Numbered from the stretch's first letter, positions 8,383 to 15,780 are shown. The stretch: DNA of 64,000 bases from Pseudomonas sp. BGr12 (GCF_030272895.1 NZ_JALRNF010000001.1:124001-188000), one strand, 5' to 3'. The notes: a model not told the origin generated them from the letters alone. Numbers and translations: made by a program.

Positions 8383-8712
8383 CTACGAAGCTGAGCGAGA
8401 CTTCGCAAACGCCAGTGCCGTTCGGAACAGCACTTCTCGATCAGATTCAGCCACCTGCTGATAGACCTCAAAAAACCTACTCGCTTCACGGCTCAAGCAC
8501 GTGTTCGGGAGCGCTTTGTGTTCTCCCGTCACGACGTAGAGCACATCGATTCCCAGCGGCTCGACTGCAGCCAAGTACTTCGCATCTGGGCTGCCGGCAC
8601 CTTTCTCATAGTTAATCTGGGTGGTTTTTCCTACACCGCCAGCTGCACCTAAGTCAGTCTGGCTGAGCCCCAGGCGCGACCTTTCTTCCTTCAGCCGTTC
8701 ACCGATGGACAT
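8383..8712 (-). CDS. Phage CI-type repressor (XRE-family HTH)
   Basis: 109 residues from the ATG at 8712, nine bases after GAGG; a TTG five codons upstream is less likely. The N-terminal half is an XRE helix-turn-helix: GERLKEERSRLGLSQTDLG followed by GVGKTTQINYEKG. The C-terminal half is short and helical and lacks a LexA-type peptidase domain, so RecA-dependent self-cleavage is not expected. It is divergent from the early operon, and the 84-base gap between them carries three TTGAACC heptamers, one overlapping its own leader. This is the arrangement of the P2 C repressor, and autoregulation is likely. Confidence 0.88.
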   Translation of the reverse strand: MSIGERLKEERSRLGLSQTDLGAAGGVGKTTQINYEKGAGSPDAKYLAAVEPLGIDVLYVVTGEHKALPNTCLSREASRFFEVYQQVAESDREVLFRTALAFAKSRSAS

Positions 8713-8716
8713 ATTT

Positions 8717-8754
8717 TTGAACCTCAATCATTGACAGGTTCAATTATTTGAACC
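8717..8754. promoter_or_regulatory. Operator between repressor and early operon, three TTGAACC heptamers
   Basis: TTGAACC occurs at 8717-8723 and 8748-8754 and its complement GGTTCAA at 8737-8743. The last two form a perfect palindrome with a TTAT spacer. A TTGACA hexamer at 8731-8736 is a possible -35 box for the rightward operon and overlaps the sites, so binding would block it. The site next to 8712 would affect the repressor's own transcript. Confidence 0.75.
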
Positions 8755-8796
8755 AACATCATCGCATCACTACGCGAAATCACACGAATCTGAACT

Positions 8797-9009
8797 ATGC
8801 ACGCCACCTACGCACCCGAGCAAGCGCGTCAGGCCGCGAGAACGCGCCTGGAACTTCGAGGTATTTCAGTCAAGGACTTCGCCGTCGAGCACGGCCTCCA
8901 TCCGTCCACCGTCTACGCCGTGCTCAACGGCCAAAAGAAATGTCTGCGAGGTGAGGCACACCGCGCCGCCGTACTACTCGGCATCAAAGACGGATCGCCC
9001 ACAAACTAA
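8797..9009 (+). CDS. Small phage HTH DNA-binding protein (Cro/Cox-position, BcepMu gp16-like)
   Basis: 70 residues. The segment SVKDFAVEHGLHPSTVYAVL is a helix-turn-helix of the kind in short phage proteins related to BcepMu gp16. It is the first gene of the rightward early operon, opposite the repressor, where P2 has cox and lambda has cro. A role as anti-repressor and/or excisionase is therefore inferred from position. No clear Shine-Dalgarno precedes the ATG, so translation may be weak or the transcript may start very near it. Confidence 0.72.
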   Translation: MHATYAPEQARQAARTRLELRGISVKDFAVEHGLHPSTVYAVLNGQKKCLRGEAHRAAVLLGIKDGSPTN

Positions 9010-9038
9010 GCCCCCTGGCTCATGGAGGAAACCAGAAC

Positions 9039-9512
9039 ATGAAGCGACCAGTTCTAGAAACCCTGCGCCAAGTTGTAAGTGCAGTGGTCTGCGCTTTCCC
9101 AGGTGGCCGTGAATGTGCCGCAGCCCGCTTGGGTTACGAGCTGAAGCGGTTCGACAACCATGTCTACGAAAATGCTGGCAGCCGCCCATTGAGCTACGAC
9201 CAGGTCCACCTGTTGGAGCGTGATGCCGGCACAACATTCCTGCCGGAGTTCATTGCCAACCTCTACGGCGGCCTTTATGTACCACTGGCTGTGCCCGACA
9301 CACTGGACAACGTCGAACTGTATACCCGCTCGGTGAACACTGCCGCCAAGCGTGGTGTAGTCGACCAGATCATCGCCAAGGCCCTTGCCGATAACGTCAT
9401 TGAAGAAGCTGAGGCCAAAGCCATCCTGCAAGCGCACCGCCAGTACCAGGCCGCTCGCCATGCGGAGGTGATTGCCACGATCCAGTTGCACAGTGAAGGG
9501 GGTGCCCAGTGA
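9039..9512 (+). CDS. Phage regulatory protein, CII family
   Basis: 157 residues, preceded by a strong GGAGG. It resembles the phage regulatory CII (CP76) family: an N-terminal region with AFPGGRECAAARLGYELKRF that reads as a helix-turn-helix-like DNA-binding unit, then SYDQVHLLERDAGT, and a helical C-terminal half. In enteric relatives these genes lie next to the repressor/Cro pair and act on lysogeny or replication decisions. It is followed by ogr with a GTGA start-stop overlap, indicating translational coupling. Confidence 0.8.
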   Translation: MKRPVLETLRQVVSAVVCAFPGGRECAAARLGYELKRFDNHVYENAGSRPLSYDQVHLLERDAGTTFLPEFIANLYGGLYVPLAVPDTLDNVELYTRSVNTAAKRGVVDQIIAKALADNVIEEAEAKAILQAHRQYQAARHAEVIATIQLHSEGGAQ

Positions 9513-9802
9513 GCACCTACAAGCTCGTCTGTCCTCACTGCAACCAGCGCATGCGGATCCGTACCAGCGAAGGCACGCACATTTTCCTTCGCGTGGCTTA
9601 CCTGCAATGCACCAACGAAGCCTGCGGCTGGTCGGTACGCGCCCAGTTCGAAATGACCCACGAAATGAGCCCGAGCGGCATGGCCAATCCGGCTGTGCAG
9701 TTGCCGGTCGCCCCGGTCGTGATGCGTCGCCAGGCGATGAAGTCTGCCGCCGACCAGCCCGATTTGCTGGACCAACTGGACATGGAGGTAGCCACCGCAT
9801 GA
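9509..9802 (+). CDS. ogr: Ogr/Delta-type zinc-finger activator of late transcription
   Basis: 97 residues from a GTG overlapping the previous stop. The N-terminus has C-x2-C (CPHCNQRMRIRTS) and C-x4-C (LQCTNEACGW), the four-cysteine zinc finger of the P2 Ogr / P4 Delta family, which activates the phage late promoters. The 25 residues after the finger (FEMTHEMSPSGMANP) also fit. P2 carries ogr next to gene D; here it is inside the early operon, so late activator synthesis would be controlled directly by the repressor. The C-terminal 45 residues are longer than in P2 Ogr. Confidence 0.82.
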   Translation: MSTYKLVCPHCNQRMRIRTSEGTHIFLRVAYLQCTNEACGWSVRAQFEMTHEMSPSGMANPAVQLPVAPVVMRRQAMKSAADQPDLLDQLDMEVATA

Positions 9803-10173
9803 ACGCCGTAGCCCTGACCTTGAACCCTGAAACCGACTACCGCGCGGCGATGCAGCAGGCGGCCGTGGCGTTCCTGTTTCGCCGAGAAGGCTTACATCTT
9901 ACCGGCGACCATCAGGTGCTGGAGAACTGCACTCAGTACCTGTGCCAGTCGCTTGAGGTCCCTGACCATCTGGCGCAACGAATCGCCGAGTTGGCAGTCG
10001 CCGAGTTTGAAAGCAAGACCACCGGGCGTTTGCGGCTCCTAGGCGTATGCGCCACCAGCGGGATCTTCTGGGCACGTCTGATCCTGCTCGATACCGCCAC
10101 TCAAGAGCGGCATCAGGTGCCGGCGCGCCACCTACCTCGGCGCATACGGCAACCGCTGAACACCTCGAAGTAA
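9799..10173 (+). CDS. Hypothetical early-operon phage protein, 124 residues
   Basis: The ATG overlaps the stop of the ogr homologue (ATGA), so it is translationally coupled. The product (N-terminus MNAVALTLNPETDYRAAM) is soluble and largely helical in the first 80 residues, with one Cys pair region (ENCTQYLCQ), and ends in a basic tail. The second half (RLRLLGVCATSGIFWARLIL) is more beta-like. I do not recognise a family. Its position between ogr and the replication gene suggests an accessory replication or regulatory role, which is inference. Confidence 0.6.
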   Translation: MNAVALTLNPETDYRAAMQQAAVAFLFRREGLHLTGDHQVLENCTQYLCQSLEVPDHLAQRIAELAVAEFESKTTGRLRLLGVCATSGIFWARLILLDTATQERHQVPARHLPRRIRQPLNTSK

Positions 10174-10245
10174 CCCGATCAAACCCCTTTCCTGATGCCC
10201 CGATTTGCGTGGGTAAGGGGAAACTGCATCTAACCGGTGGCCGAA

Positions 10246-10491
10246 ATGAGCAAGATCACCCTCCAACTGAAGCTGAACGAGCAGCAGGCGAAGCACTACC
10301 TGCAGTGGCTCAACAGCCAGTACGACACCACCATGGCCGAAGTCTGGTACTCCGATCGCTATCGCCATGTGCCCAGTGGCGAGCGCGGCCCCAAGGTGCT
10401 GCTAGATCTGCCGCACCTTGCTGGCATCTGCCGTACTCGCAGTGAGTTGAAGAAGCAGCTCGACGCCTGCGCGACGGAGCGTGCCCAGTGA
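10246..10491 (+). CDS. Hypothetical early-operon phage protein, 81 residues
   Basis: Starts at ATG 10246 with GGTGG five bases upstream; a GTG at 10237 would add three residues. The product (MSKITLQLKLNEQQAKHY) is small, charged and helical, ending ELKKQLDACATERAQ. Its stop overlaps the GTG start of the primase-helicase gene, so the two are translationally coupled, and a role beside the replication protein is plausible. No known family is recognised. Confidence 0.6.
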   Translation: MSKITLQLKLNEQQAKHYLQWLNSQYDTTMAEVWYSDRYRHVPSGERGPKVLLDLPHLAGICRTRSELKKQLDACATERAQ

Positions 10492-13229
10492 ACCACAAAC
10501 CAATGGAACAGCAACTGCGCAGCGAAGTACTGCGGCGTCTTCAGGACCGATACGGGCTGAAGCCACGGGCAGGCACTCAGTACCTACGCCAGGGCACCTG
10601 CCCGAGCTGCGGCAAGAAGGAGCTGTACTCGCGCCAGGATGAACCCTGGTTCATTAAGTGCGGTCGCGAGAGCAAGTGCGGCGAGCAATGGCACGTCAAA
10701 GAGCTGTTCGACGACCTGTTCGACGATTACAGCAAACGCTATCCGTCTACCCAGGAGGCTCCCCGCGCCTCTGCCGACGCCTATCTACAATTCGCCCGAG
10801 GATTCGACCTGAGCCTCGTCAAGGGGTGGTACTCCCAAGAAAACTATTGGGATCGTGAGCTTGGCATTGGCAGCGCGACAGTGCGCTTTGCCCTGGAGAA
10901 AGGTGGCTATTGGGAGCGCCTGATCGATCAACCGCATCGATTCGGTAAGAAGAAAGCCCGCTTCGCCCCTGGCCAGTCGCCCAAGGGCTACTGGTGGTGC
11001 CCACCCGGCCTGGACCTGCTGGAAGTCCAGGAACTGTGGATCGTGGAAGGCGTTTTCGACGCTATCGCCTTGCTGCACAACGGCCTTGATGCTGTGGCGG
11101 CAATGAGCTCGGGAGCATTCCCTTTCGAGTCACTCAAGGCACTGGCCACGTCCTGTACCAACGCTGGCAAGAAACTACCCACGTTGGTCTGGGGACTGGA
11201 CAATGAGCCCGGCGCACACTTCTTCACTCGTAAGCACGCCAACCTTGCCCGCGAGCTCGGCTACAAATGCGAGGCTGCGCAGATTCCGCAGCGTGGCCGC
11301 AAGGTCGACTGGAACGATCTACATCAACGCTGGGCCTTCGTCGACGACACCGCCAAACGCCTCGACCAGGTTGATCATGAAATTCGTGAAGCCCGTCACC
11401 ACGGCAGTCTGCTGTTGGCCGAGTCCGCTGCCGAGAAAGGCGCGCTGATGTACGAATGGCGTGAGCGCCATGAGTTTCACTTCACGTTCGAGAACCGCCT
11501 CTACTGGTTCAAAATGGACCTGGATAAGTTCAACAAGTCCATGCAGCACCTGGAGGAATCCGAGCGCCACGAAGACGTGTTGCTCAACGACAAGCAACGC
11601 CGTGATAAGGCCCTGCGCCAGTGCGGCGCGGTGATAGAGATCGCCAACTGCAACCCACAGGCGCTGTACTTCCAGCGCAATGAAGTGACGGACGAGTCCT
11701 GGTACTACTTTCGCGTCGACTTCCCGCATGACGAACCGAGTGTCCTGAACACCTTCACCGGTGGCCAGGTGGCTGCTGCCAGCGAGTTCAAGAAACGCCT
11801 GCTCGGTATGGCGGCGGGTGCTGTGTTTACCGGTACCGGCTCCCAGCTCGATCGCATCATGCAGAACCAGCTGTTCGGGCTGAAGACGGTGAAAACCATC
11901 GACTACCTCGGCTACAGCAAAGAGCACGGCTGCTACGTGTTCGGTGACCTGGCCGTGCGCGGCGGGGTGCTTGAGCAGGCCAACGCCGAGGACTATTTCG
12001 AGTTCAAGGGCCTGCGCCTGAAGTCGCTGCAAAAGTCGATCAAGCTTGAGATCAACCGCGATGCCTCCGCTTACCAGGCCGAGTGGTTCAACTGGCTGTG
12101 GACCTGCTTCAACACTCAGGGCGTGATCGCCCTCGCCTTCTGGTTCGGCTCGCTGTTCGCTGAACAGATTCGCGCCGAGTTCCAGTCCTTCCCTTTCCTG
12201 GAAGTGACCGGTGAGGCCGGTGCCGGTAAGTCCACTCTGCTGATGTTCCTGTGGAAGCTGCTCGGCCGTCAGGACGAAGAAGGCGACGACCCGATCAAGA
12301 TGACCAAGGCTGGCCTGCGCCGCTGGCTAAGCCAGACCGCCGGCATGCCTATCGTCATGCTGGAAGCCGACCGCAGCGATGCCGAGGGCTCGGCGGGCAA
12401 GGCGTTTGACTTCGACCAGTTCAAGCCCTTGTTCAACGGTCGCGGCCTCGGCCTCACCGGCGTGAAGAATGGTGGCAACGACACCAACGCTCCCCCCTTT
12501 CGCGCAACCATGGTGTTCAGCCAGAACGCCAGCGTGGCGGCATCCGAGGCAATCCTCACCCGCATCGTGAAACTGCATTTTGTTCGCCCGGAGGTCACCA
12601 GCAACAGTCGCGCCGCAGCTGACAACCTCAACCACCTGCAGGCCAGCGAAGTGAGCCATTTTCTGCTGATGGCGGCCAAGGCCGAACAACAGGTCATGGA
12701 GACGTTTCGTAAGCAGGTCAAGGTGCATGAGCAAGCCCTACGGGAGCTACGCGAAATCCGCATCGAGCGCCTCATCAAGAACCACGCCCAGCTTATGGCC
12801 TTGGTGGATGCGCTGAGGGAGATCGTGCCGATGAACGATCGCCAGCATGCAGCCGTTCAGCGTGAGCTGACCTGCATGGCCGTTGCCCGCCAACACGACG
12901 TAAACGCAGATCCGAAGGAAGTAGCTGAGTTCTGGGAGGTGTTTGAGTACCTGGAATCGCTCAGTGATGAACCTGTGGTCAACCACAGCAAAAAAGACGA
13001 CCTGGTCGCCATCAACCTCAATGACTTCTGCGAGCGCGCCGCCGAGCACAAACAAAAGCTGGCCGATGTGGCCACCTTGCGCACCCTGCTGCGCAACAGC
13101 CGGTCACGGCCATTTATTGAAAGCAATCGAGCCGTCGACAGCGCCGTGCGCGCCGCCTTCAACAACCGTAACAACGCTGCGAATCAGCGCAGCACTACGG
13201 TGAAATGCTGGACCTTCAAGGCCAGCTAA
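10488..13229 (+). CDS. Phage DNA primase-helicase: zinc-binding, Toprim and superfamily-III-like ATPase domains
   Basis: 913 residues from a GTG overlapping the previous stop. Near residues 38-66 there is a DnaG-type zinc motif (CPSCGKKELYSR, later C-G-R-E-S-K-C-G). A Toprim-like motif lies near residue 184 (LWIVEGVFDAIALLHNG) with a second acidic site VWGLDNEPGAHFF. A Walker A motif is near residue 575 (TGEAGAGKSTLLMFLW) followed by an acidic Walker B-like stretch (IVMLEADRSD). This is a primase fused to a D5-like helicase. P2 itself replicates with gpA, a rolling-circle nickase; this gene replaces that function, so the phage is a P2-tail/other-replication hybrid. Confidence 0.85.
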   Translation: MNHKPMEQQLRSEVLRRLQDRYGLKPRAGTQYLRQGTCPSCGKKELYSRQDEPWFIKCGRESKCGEQWHVKELFDDLFDDYSKRYPSTQEAPRASADAYLQFARGFDLSLVKGWYSQENYWDRELGIGSATVRFALEKGGYWERLIDQPHRFGKKKARFAPGQSPKGYWWCPPGLDLLEVQELWIVEGVFDAIALLHNGLDAVAAMSSGAFPFESLKALATSCTNAGKKLPTLVWGLDNEPGAHFFTRKHANLARELGYKCEAAQIPQRGRKVDWNDLHQRWAFVDDTAKRLDQVDHEIREARHHGSLLLAESAAEKGALMYEWRERHEFHFTFENRLYWFKMDLDKFNKSMQHLEESERHEDVLLNDKQRRDKALRQCGAVIEIANCNPQALYFQRNEVTDESWYYFRVDFPHDEPSVLNTFTGGQVAAASEFKKRLLGMAAGAVFTGTGSQLDRIMQNQLFGLKTVKTIDYLGYSKEHGCYVFGDLAVRGGVLEQANAEDYFEFKGLRLKSLQKSIKLEINRDASAYQAEWFNWLWTCFNTQGVIALAFWFGSLFAEQIRAEFQSFPFLEVTGEAGAGKSTLLMFLWKLLGRQDEEGDDPIKMTKAGLRRWLSQTAGMPIVMLEADRSDAEGSAGKAFDFDQFKPLFNGRGLGLTGVKNGGNDTNAPPFRATMVFSQNASVAASEAILTRIVKLHFVRPEVTSNSRAAADNLNHLQASEVSHFLLMAAKAEQQVMETFRKQVKVHEQALRELREIRIERLIKNHAQLMALVDALREIVPMNDRQHAAVQRELTCMAVARQHDVNADPKEVAEFWEVFEYLESLSDEPVVNHSKKDDLVAINLNDFCERAAEHKQKLADVATLRTLLRNSRSRPFIESNRAVDSAVRAAFNNRNNAANQRSTTVKCWTFKAS

Positions 13230-13233
13230 CCCT

Positions 13234-13257
13234 ACCCGGGCGCGGCAACGCCCAGGT
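13234..13257 (+). repeat. Intergenic hairpin 1 of 3 (loop CGGCAA) before a repeated Shine-Dalgarno block
   Basis: ACCCGGGCG and CGCCCAGGT pair with one mismatch around CGGCAA. It is followed 10 bases later by AAGGAGAAGCACCATG. There is no T-run, so it is not a standard terminator. Confidence 0.6.
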
Positions 13258-13278
13258 ATCAACACAAGGAGAAGCACC

Positions 13279-13422
13279 ATGCGCAATGAGGACCATGACG
13301 AGCCGTACCACCCCAGCCGGCGCGAAACGCTAACCACTTTGGTGGCCAGCGGACTGACTTTGGCCCTGCTGACGGCGGTTGGCTACGCCGTTCCTGATCT
13401 GCTGACCACCCTGCTCCATTGA
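13279..13422 (+). CDS. Small single-span membrane protein, 47 residues
   Basis: The ATG follows AAGGAGAAGCACC, the same strong ribosome block used by the next two genes. The product starts MRNEDHDEPYHPSRRET, a charged cytoplasmic segment, and continues with one hydrophobic stretch (LVASGLTLALLTAVGYAV) and a short tail. It is likely an inner-membrane peptide. No family is recognised. Its place between the primase-helicase and two other small genes, each with its own hairpin and ribosome site, argues that it is a real gene. Confidence 0.62.
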   Translation: MRNEDHDEPYHPSRRETLTTLVASGLTLALLTAVGYAVPDLLTTLLH

Positions 13423-13431
13423 TATCTGCTG

Positions 13432-13453
13432 CCCGGGCGCCGTAAAGCCTGGG
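13432..13453 (+). repeat. Intergenic hairpin 2 of 3 before a repeated Shine-Dalgarno block
   Basis: CCCGGGC and GCCTGGG pair (one G-T) around GCCGTAAA, followed by GAGGAGAAGCACCATG. Arrangement matches the hairpins at 13234 and 13859. Confidence 0.55.
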
Positions 13454-13471
13454 TATCCGAGGAGAAGCACC

Positions 13472-13834
13472 ATGAACGACCAACCCGCTGAGAATCTGGA
13501 ATTGCTATTCGCCTTCGAAGACTGGGCTACGCCACGCGGCTACGACTTGTCACGCGGCGCCACGGAGTTCCAGAACCTGGAAACGCGCAACGCTTGGCTC
13601 GGCTTTGAGGCTGCGCACGGACCAGACGGCTGCCGCCCTATCGGACAACAGCTGTATGCCCTGATCAAGAAAAACAGCGAGTACGCCCACCAGGCCACCA
13701 AGCTTTTCCCGGTCCTGGTCGGCAAACCACCCTACGACGACTTCTTCGTCCACGGCGGCCCAGGTGGCCTGTACCGCCTGCGAGATGTGGATTTCTACGT
13801 GATCGAGGGCGGTAAGCAGTACCGCCTCAGCTGA
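13472..13834 (+). CDS. Hypothetical phage protein, 120 residues
   Basis: Starts at an ATG after GAGGAGAAGCACC. The product (MNDQPAENLELLFAFEDWA ... FVHGGPGGLYRLRDVDFYV) is soluble and acidic; the first half resembles short phage proteins that carry a W-x-x-F/W-E-A-A type segment (NAWLGFEAAHGPDG), here AWLGFEAA. I cannot name a function. It is the second gene of a three-gene set that share hairpin and ribosome-site leaders. Confidence 0.62.
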   Translation: MNDQPAENLELLFAFEDWATPRGYDLSRGATEFQNLETRNAWLGFEAAHGPDGCRPIGQQLYALIKKNSEYAHQATKLFPVLVGKPPYDDFFVHGGPGGLYRLRDVDFYVIEGGKQYRLS

Positions 13835-13858
13835 CACCGGCCAGGCCGGAAAAAGAAA

Positions 13859-13886
13859 GTGCTGGGGAGCGGCAACTCCCCAGCAC
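13859..13886 (+). repeat. Intergenic hairpin 3 of 3 (perfect 11-bp stem, loop CGGCAA)
   Basis: GTGCTGGGGAG and CTCCCCAGCAC pair perfectly around CGGCAA, the same loop as the first hairpin. CAAGGAGAAGCACCATG follows about 15 bases later. Confidence 0.65.
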
Positions 13887-13911
13887 CTGACCAACCCCAA
13901 GGAGAAGCACC

Positions 13912-14157
13912 ATGCAAGTACAACCCGCCAAGGCCAGCGCTGCACAGGCTACCACATCCCCCTCTGCCCGCCCTCGCCTGGCATCCCACTCACTGGACCT
14001 GCCAAACCTGTGCGACATTTGCGGAAAGTATCGTGCGACCCGGACACACGCCGCATGTAGCCAGATCCGCCAGCAACGCAAAACCGCTGAATGGGCGACT
14101 TATATGGAAAACATAGCCGCCAAAAGAGCTCAAGGAAGCCGGCGTAGTGGCCGCTGA
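13912..14157 (+). CDS. Small phage protein with a possible metal-binding motif, 81 residues
   Basis: Starts at an ATG after AAGGAGAAGCACC. A Ser/Ala/Pro-rich N-terminus of about 28 residues is followed by LCDICGKYRATRTHAACSQI, where C-x2-C and a later H-x3-C could bind zinc, and then a basic helix (QQRKTAEWATYM) and basic tail. A nucleic-acid-binding role is possible but unproven. It is the last gene of the early operon before a terminator and the integrase. Confidence 0.58.
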   Translation: MQVQPAKASAAQATTSPSARPRLASHSLDLPNLCDICGKYRATRTHAACSQIRQQRKTAEWATYMENIAAKRAQGSRRSGR

Positions 14158-14234
14158 CAGTTCATGTCCAGGACACATACAGCCAGAAACTTGGCTTACA
14201 TCTTCTAGGCCCTGCAATGGACCTTTCTTTGATC

Positions 14235-14261
14235 ACGGCCCATACACTGGGCCGTTATTTT
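14235..14261 (+). terminator. Rho-independent terminator before the integrase gene
   Basis: ACGGCCCA and TGGGCCGT form a perfect 8-bp stem around TACAC, followed by TATTTTGTT. It closes the early operon and would separate its transcription from int. Confidence 0.78.
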
Positions 14262-14280
14262 GTTCTGAGTGGCAAAGCAA

Positions 14281-15450
14281 ATGGCAGATGGCGTTGAAGT
14301 ACGTGGCAACCATGTCCGCGTATATTTCCGTTACCAGGGCGAGCTGTGCCGGGAGACGCTCCCGGGCAATGCCTCGCCCGCGAACCTGGCCAACGCCGAG
14401 CGGCTGGTCGGGATCATCAACTACGAGATCGAGGCCGGGACGTTCAGCTATGCCCGGCACTTCCCGGATTCGCCTCGGATCAAAACCAATACGCTGGGCC
14501 ACTACATCGACCTGTGGCTTGAGATCAAACGCAACCAGATGGCGGCCAGTGGATTTGCCATGTACCGCAGCCGTACCGAGAAGCACATTCGGCCGCGCTG
14601 GGGTGCTCTGCAGGCAGACCGGATCGACCACTTGGATATTCAGCACTGGGTGCAGTCCGTGCTGATGCCCGAGCTGCACAACAAGACCGTGCGGGAAATC
14701 GTCAGCCACCTGCGGCAGATCTTTCGGCTGTACCGCACACGAAATCGATCGGCGTTCGACCCTACCGATGGCATTACGATTTCTCTGCCGGATGCTGACG
14801 ATCCCGACCCGTTCACCCGGGAAGAGATCGACGCGATTCTTGGGTACCCGACAGATAGGCAGCAGGAAATCAACCTGTCGCAGTACATGATCTGGTCCGG
14901 CCCGAGGGTCAGCGAAGCAATTGCCCTGGCCTGGGAGGATGTCGACCTGGCCTCTGGTACCGTTGAGATCCGCCGTGCGCGAGTCGCCGGACAGTACAAG
15001 GTGACCAAGACACGGCGCTCAACGCGCAAGGTCAAGCTGCTCGCACCTTCCCTTCGCGCGTTGCAGGCTCAGGAACAGTTCACCAGGAACCTGCCAGCGG
15101 AGTTGATCGAGGTCGTTGATCGTGACAACCGAACGATACGCGAGCAGCGTGTGCGGTTTGTCTTCCACAACAGCGCCACAGGTGAGCCATACCGGTCCTC
15201 GGACGTTCTGCGGCATGGATGGTGGATCACGCACCTGGAGAAGGCCGGTGTTCGCCAGCGCGGTCCGAACACCTGCCGGCACACCTTCGCCAGCCAGATG
15301 CTGAGCAGCGGACTGGCCACGCCAGAGTGGATTGCGGACCAGATGGGGCACACGTCGACGGCCATGATCTTCAGGCACTATGCGAAGTGGATCAGCGAGG
15401 ACGGACCGGATGTGGTGGGATTGTTGAACCAGGCGCTCAAGTTGAGCTGA
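14281..15450 (+). CDS. int: Phage tyrosine-type integrase
   Basis: 389 residues from ATG 14281; a GTG four codons upstream (14269) is the alternative. The N-terminal arm-binding domain (about residues 1-60, with VRVYFRYQGELCRE), a core-binding domain and a C-terminal catalytic domain are visible. Catalytic Arg is near residue 209 (SGPRVSEAIALAWEDVDL), the second Arg in NTCRHTFASQ where the usual first His is Asn, the His in MGHTST, and the nucleophile Tyr near 367 (FRHYAKW). The enzyme integrates the prophage at the adjacent tRNA-Ser gene, which begins about 120 bases downstream. Upstream transcription is insulated by the terminator at 14235. Confidence 0.93.
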   Translation: MADGVEVRGNHVRVYFRYQGELCRETLPGNASPANLANAERLVGIINYEIEAGTFSYARHFPDSPRIKTNTLGHYIDLWLEIKRNQMAASGFAMYRSRTEKHIRPRWGALQADRIDHLDIQHWVQSVLMPELHNKTVREIVSHLRQIFRLYRTRNRSAFDPTDGITISLPDADDPDPFTREEIDAILGYPTDRQQEINLSQYMIWSGPRVSEAIALAWEDVDLASGTVEIRRARVAGQYKVTKTRRSTRKVKLLAPSLRALQAQEQFTRNLPAELIEVVDRDNRTIREQRVRFVFHNSATGEPYRSSDVLRHGWWITHLEKAGVRQRGPNTCRHTFASQMLSSGLATPEWIADQMGHTSTAMIFRHYAKWISEDGPDVVGLLNQALKLS

Positions 15451-15461
15451 GAAAATGAAAA

Positions 15462-15486
15462 AAGGGGCCGTAAAGGCCCCTTCTTT
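15462..15486 (+). terminator. Terminator of the integrase gene
   Basis: AAGGGGCC and GGCCCCTT pair around GTAAA, with A-rich sequence before and CTTTC after. It lies 11 bases after the int stop. Confidence 0.82.
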
Positions 15487-15496
15487 CTGCCCGCCA

Positions 15497-15523
15497 TTCC
15501 CAAAATGTTCCCAAAACGTTCCC
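15497..15523. other. Three TTCCC direct repeats at 11-base spacing (candidate integrase arm sites)
   Basis: TTCCC occurs at 15497, 15508 and 15519, separated by AAAATG and AAAACG. The 11-base period keeps the sites on one face of the helix. They lie between int and the tRNA att region, where integrase or excisionase arm sites are expected. Confidence 0.5.
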
Positions 15524-15571
15524 TTTTGAGGGGTCGCCTAAGAGAAACACCAATGAAATCAGGCACTTATA

Positions 15572-15602
15572 TGGCGGAAGCGTAGAGATTCGAACTCTAG
15601 GA
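15572..15602. other. Likely attR core: 3' end of the tRNA-Ser gene
   Basis: The tRNA is on the minus strand with its 3' end toward the prophage, and int is next to it. phiCTX is known to use the 3' end of a tRNA-Ser gene as attachment core. The matching attL copy should lie left of the window and is not visible, so the exact core limits are inferred. Confidence 0.55.
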
Positions 15603-15659
15603 TAGTTGCCCATCGACGGTTTTCAAGACCGTTGCCTTAAACCACTCGGCCACGCTTCC
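15572..15659 (-). tRNA. tRNA-Ser(UGA)
   Basis: 88 nucleotides including an encoded CCA. The acceptor arms GGAAGCG and CGCTTCC pair, the anticodon stem-loop is ACGGTCTTGAAAACCGT with anticodon TGA, there is a long variable arm, and the T-arm has GTTCGAATC. The size and long variable arm are those of class II serine tRNAs reading UCA. The gene remains intact at this edge, showing that integration restored its 3' end. Confidence 0.95.
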
Positions 15660-15780
15660 TCGTATTGCGGGCGCCATGATACCGAAATGAAACAAGCTGT
15701 CAAACTCTCTATGTGGCCGCTTTCCAAGGCTCTGATATGATCTTTGCATCTGAACGTTTCAAACCCACAGGAGTGTCGCC

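Noticed and set aside
9472..9798. Upstream in-frame extension of the gene starting at 9799
   Set aside because: It would overlap the whole ogr gene in another frame; the ATGA coupling at 9799 is a much better start.
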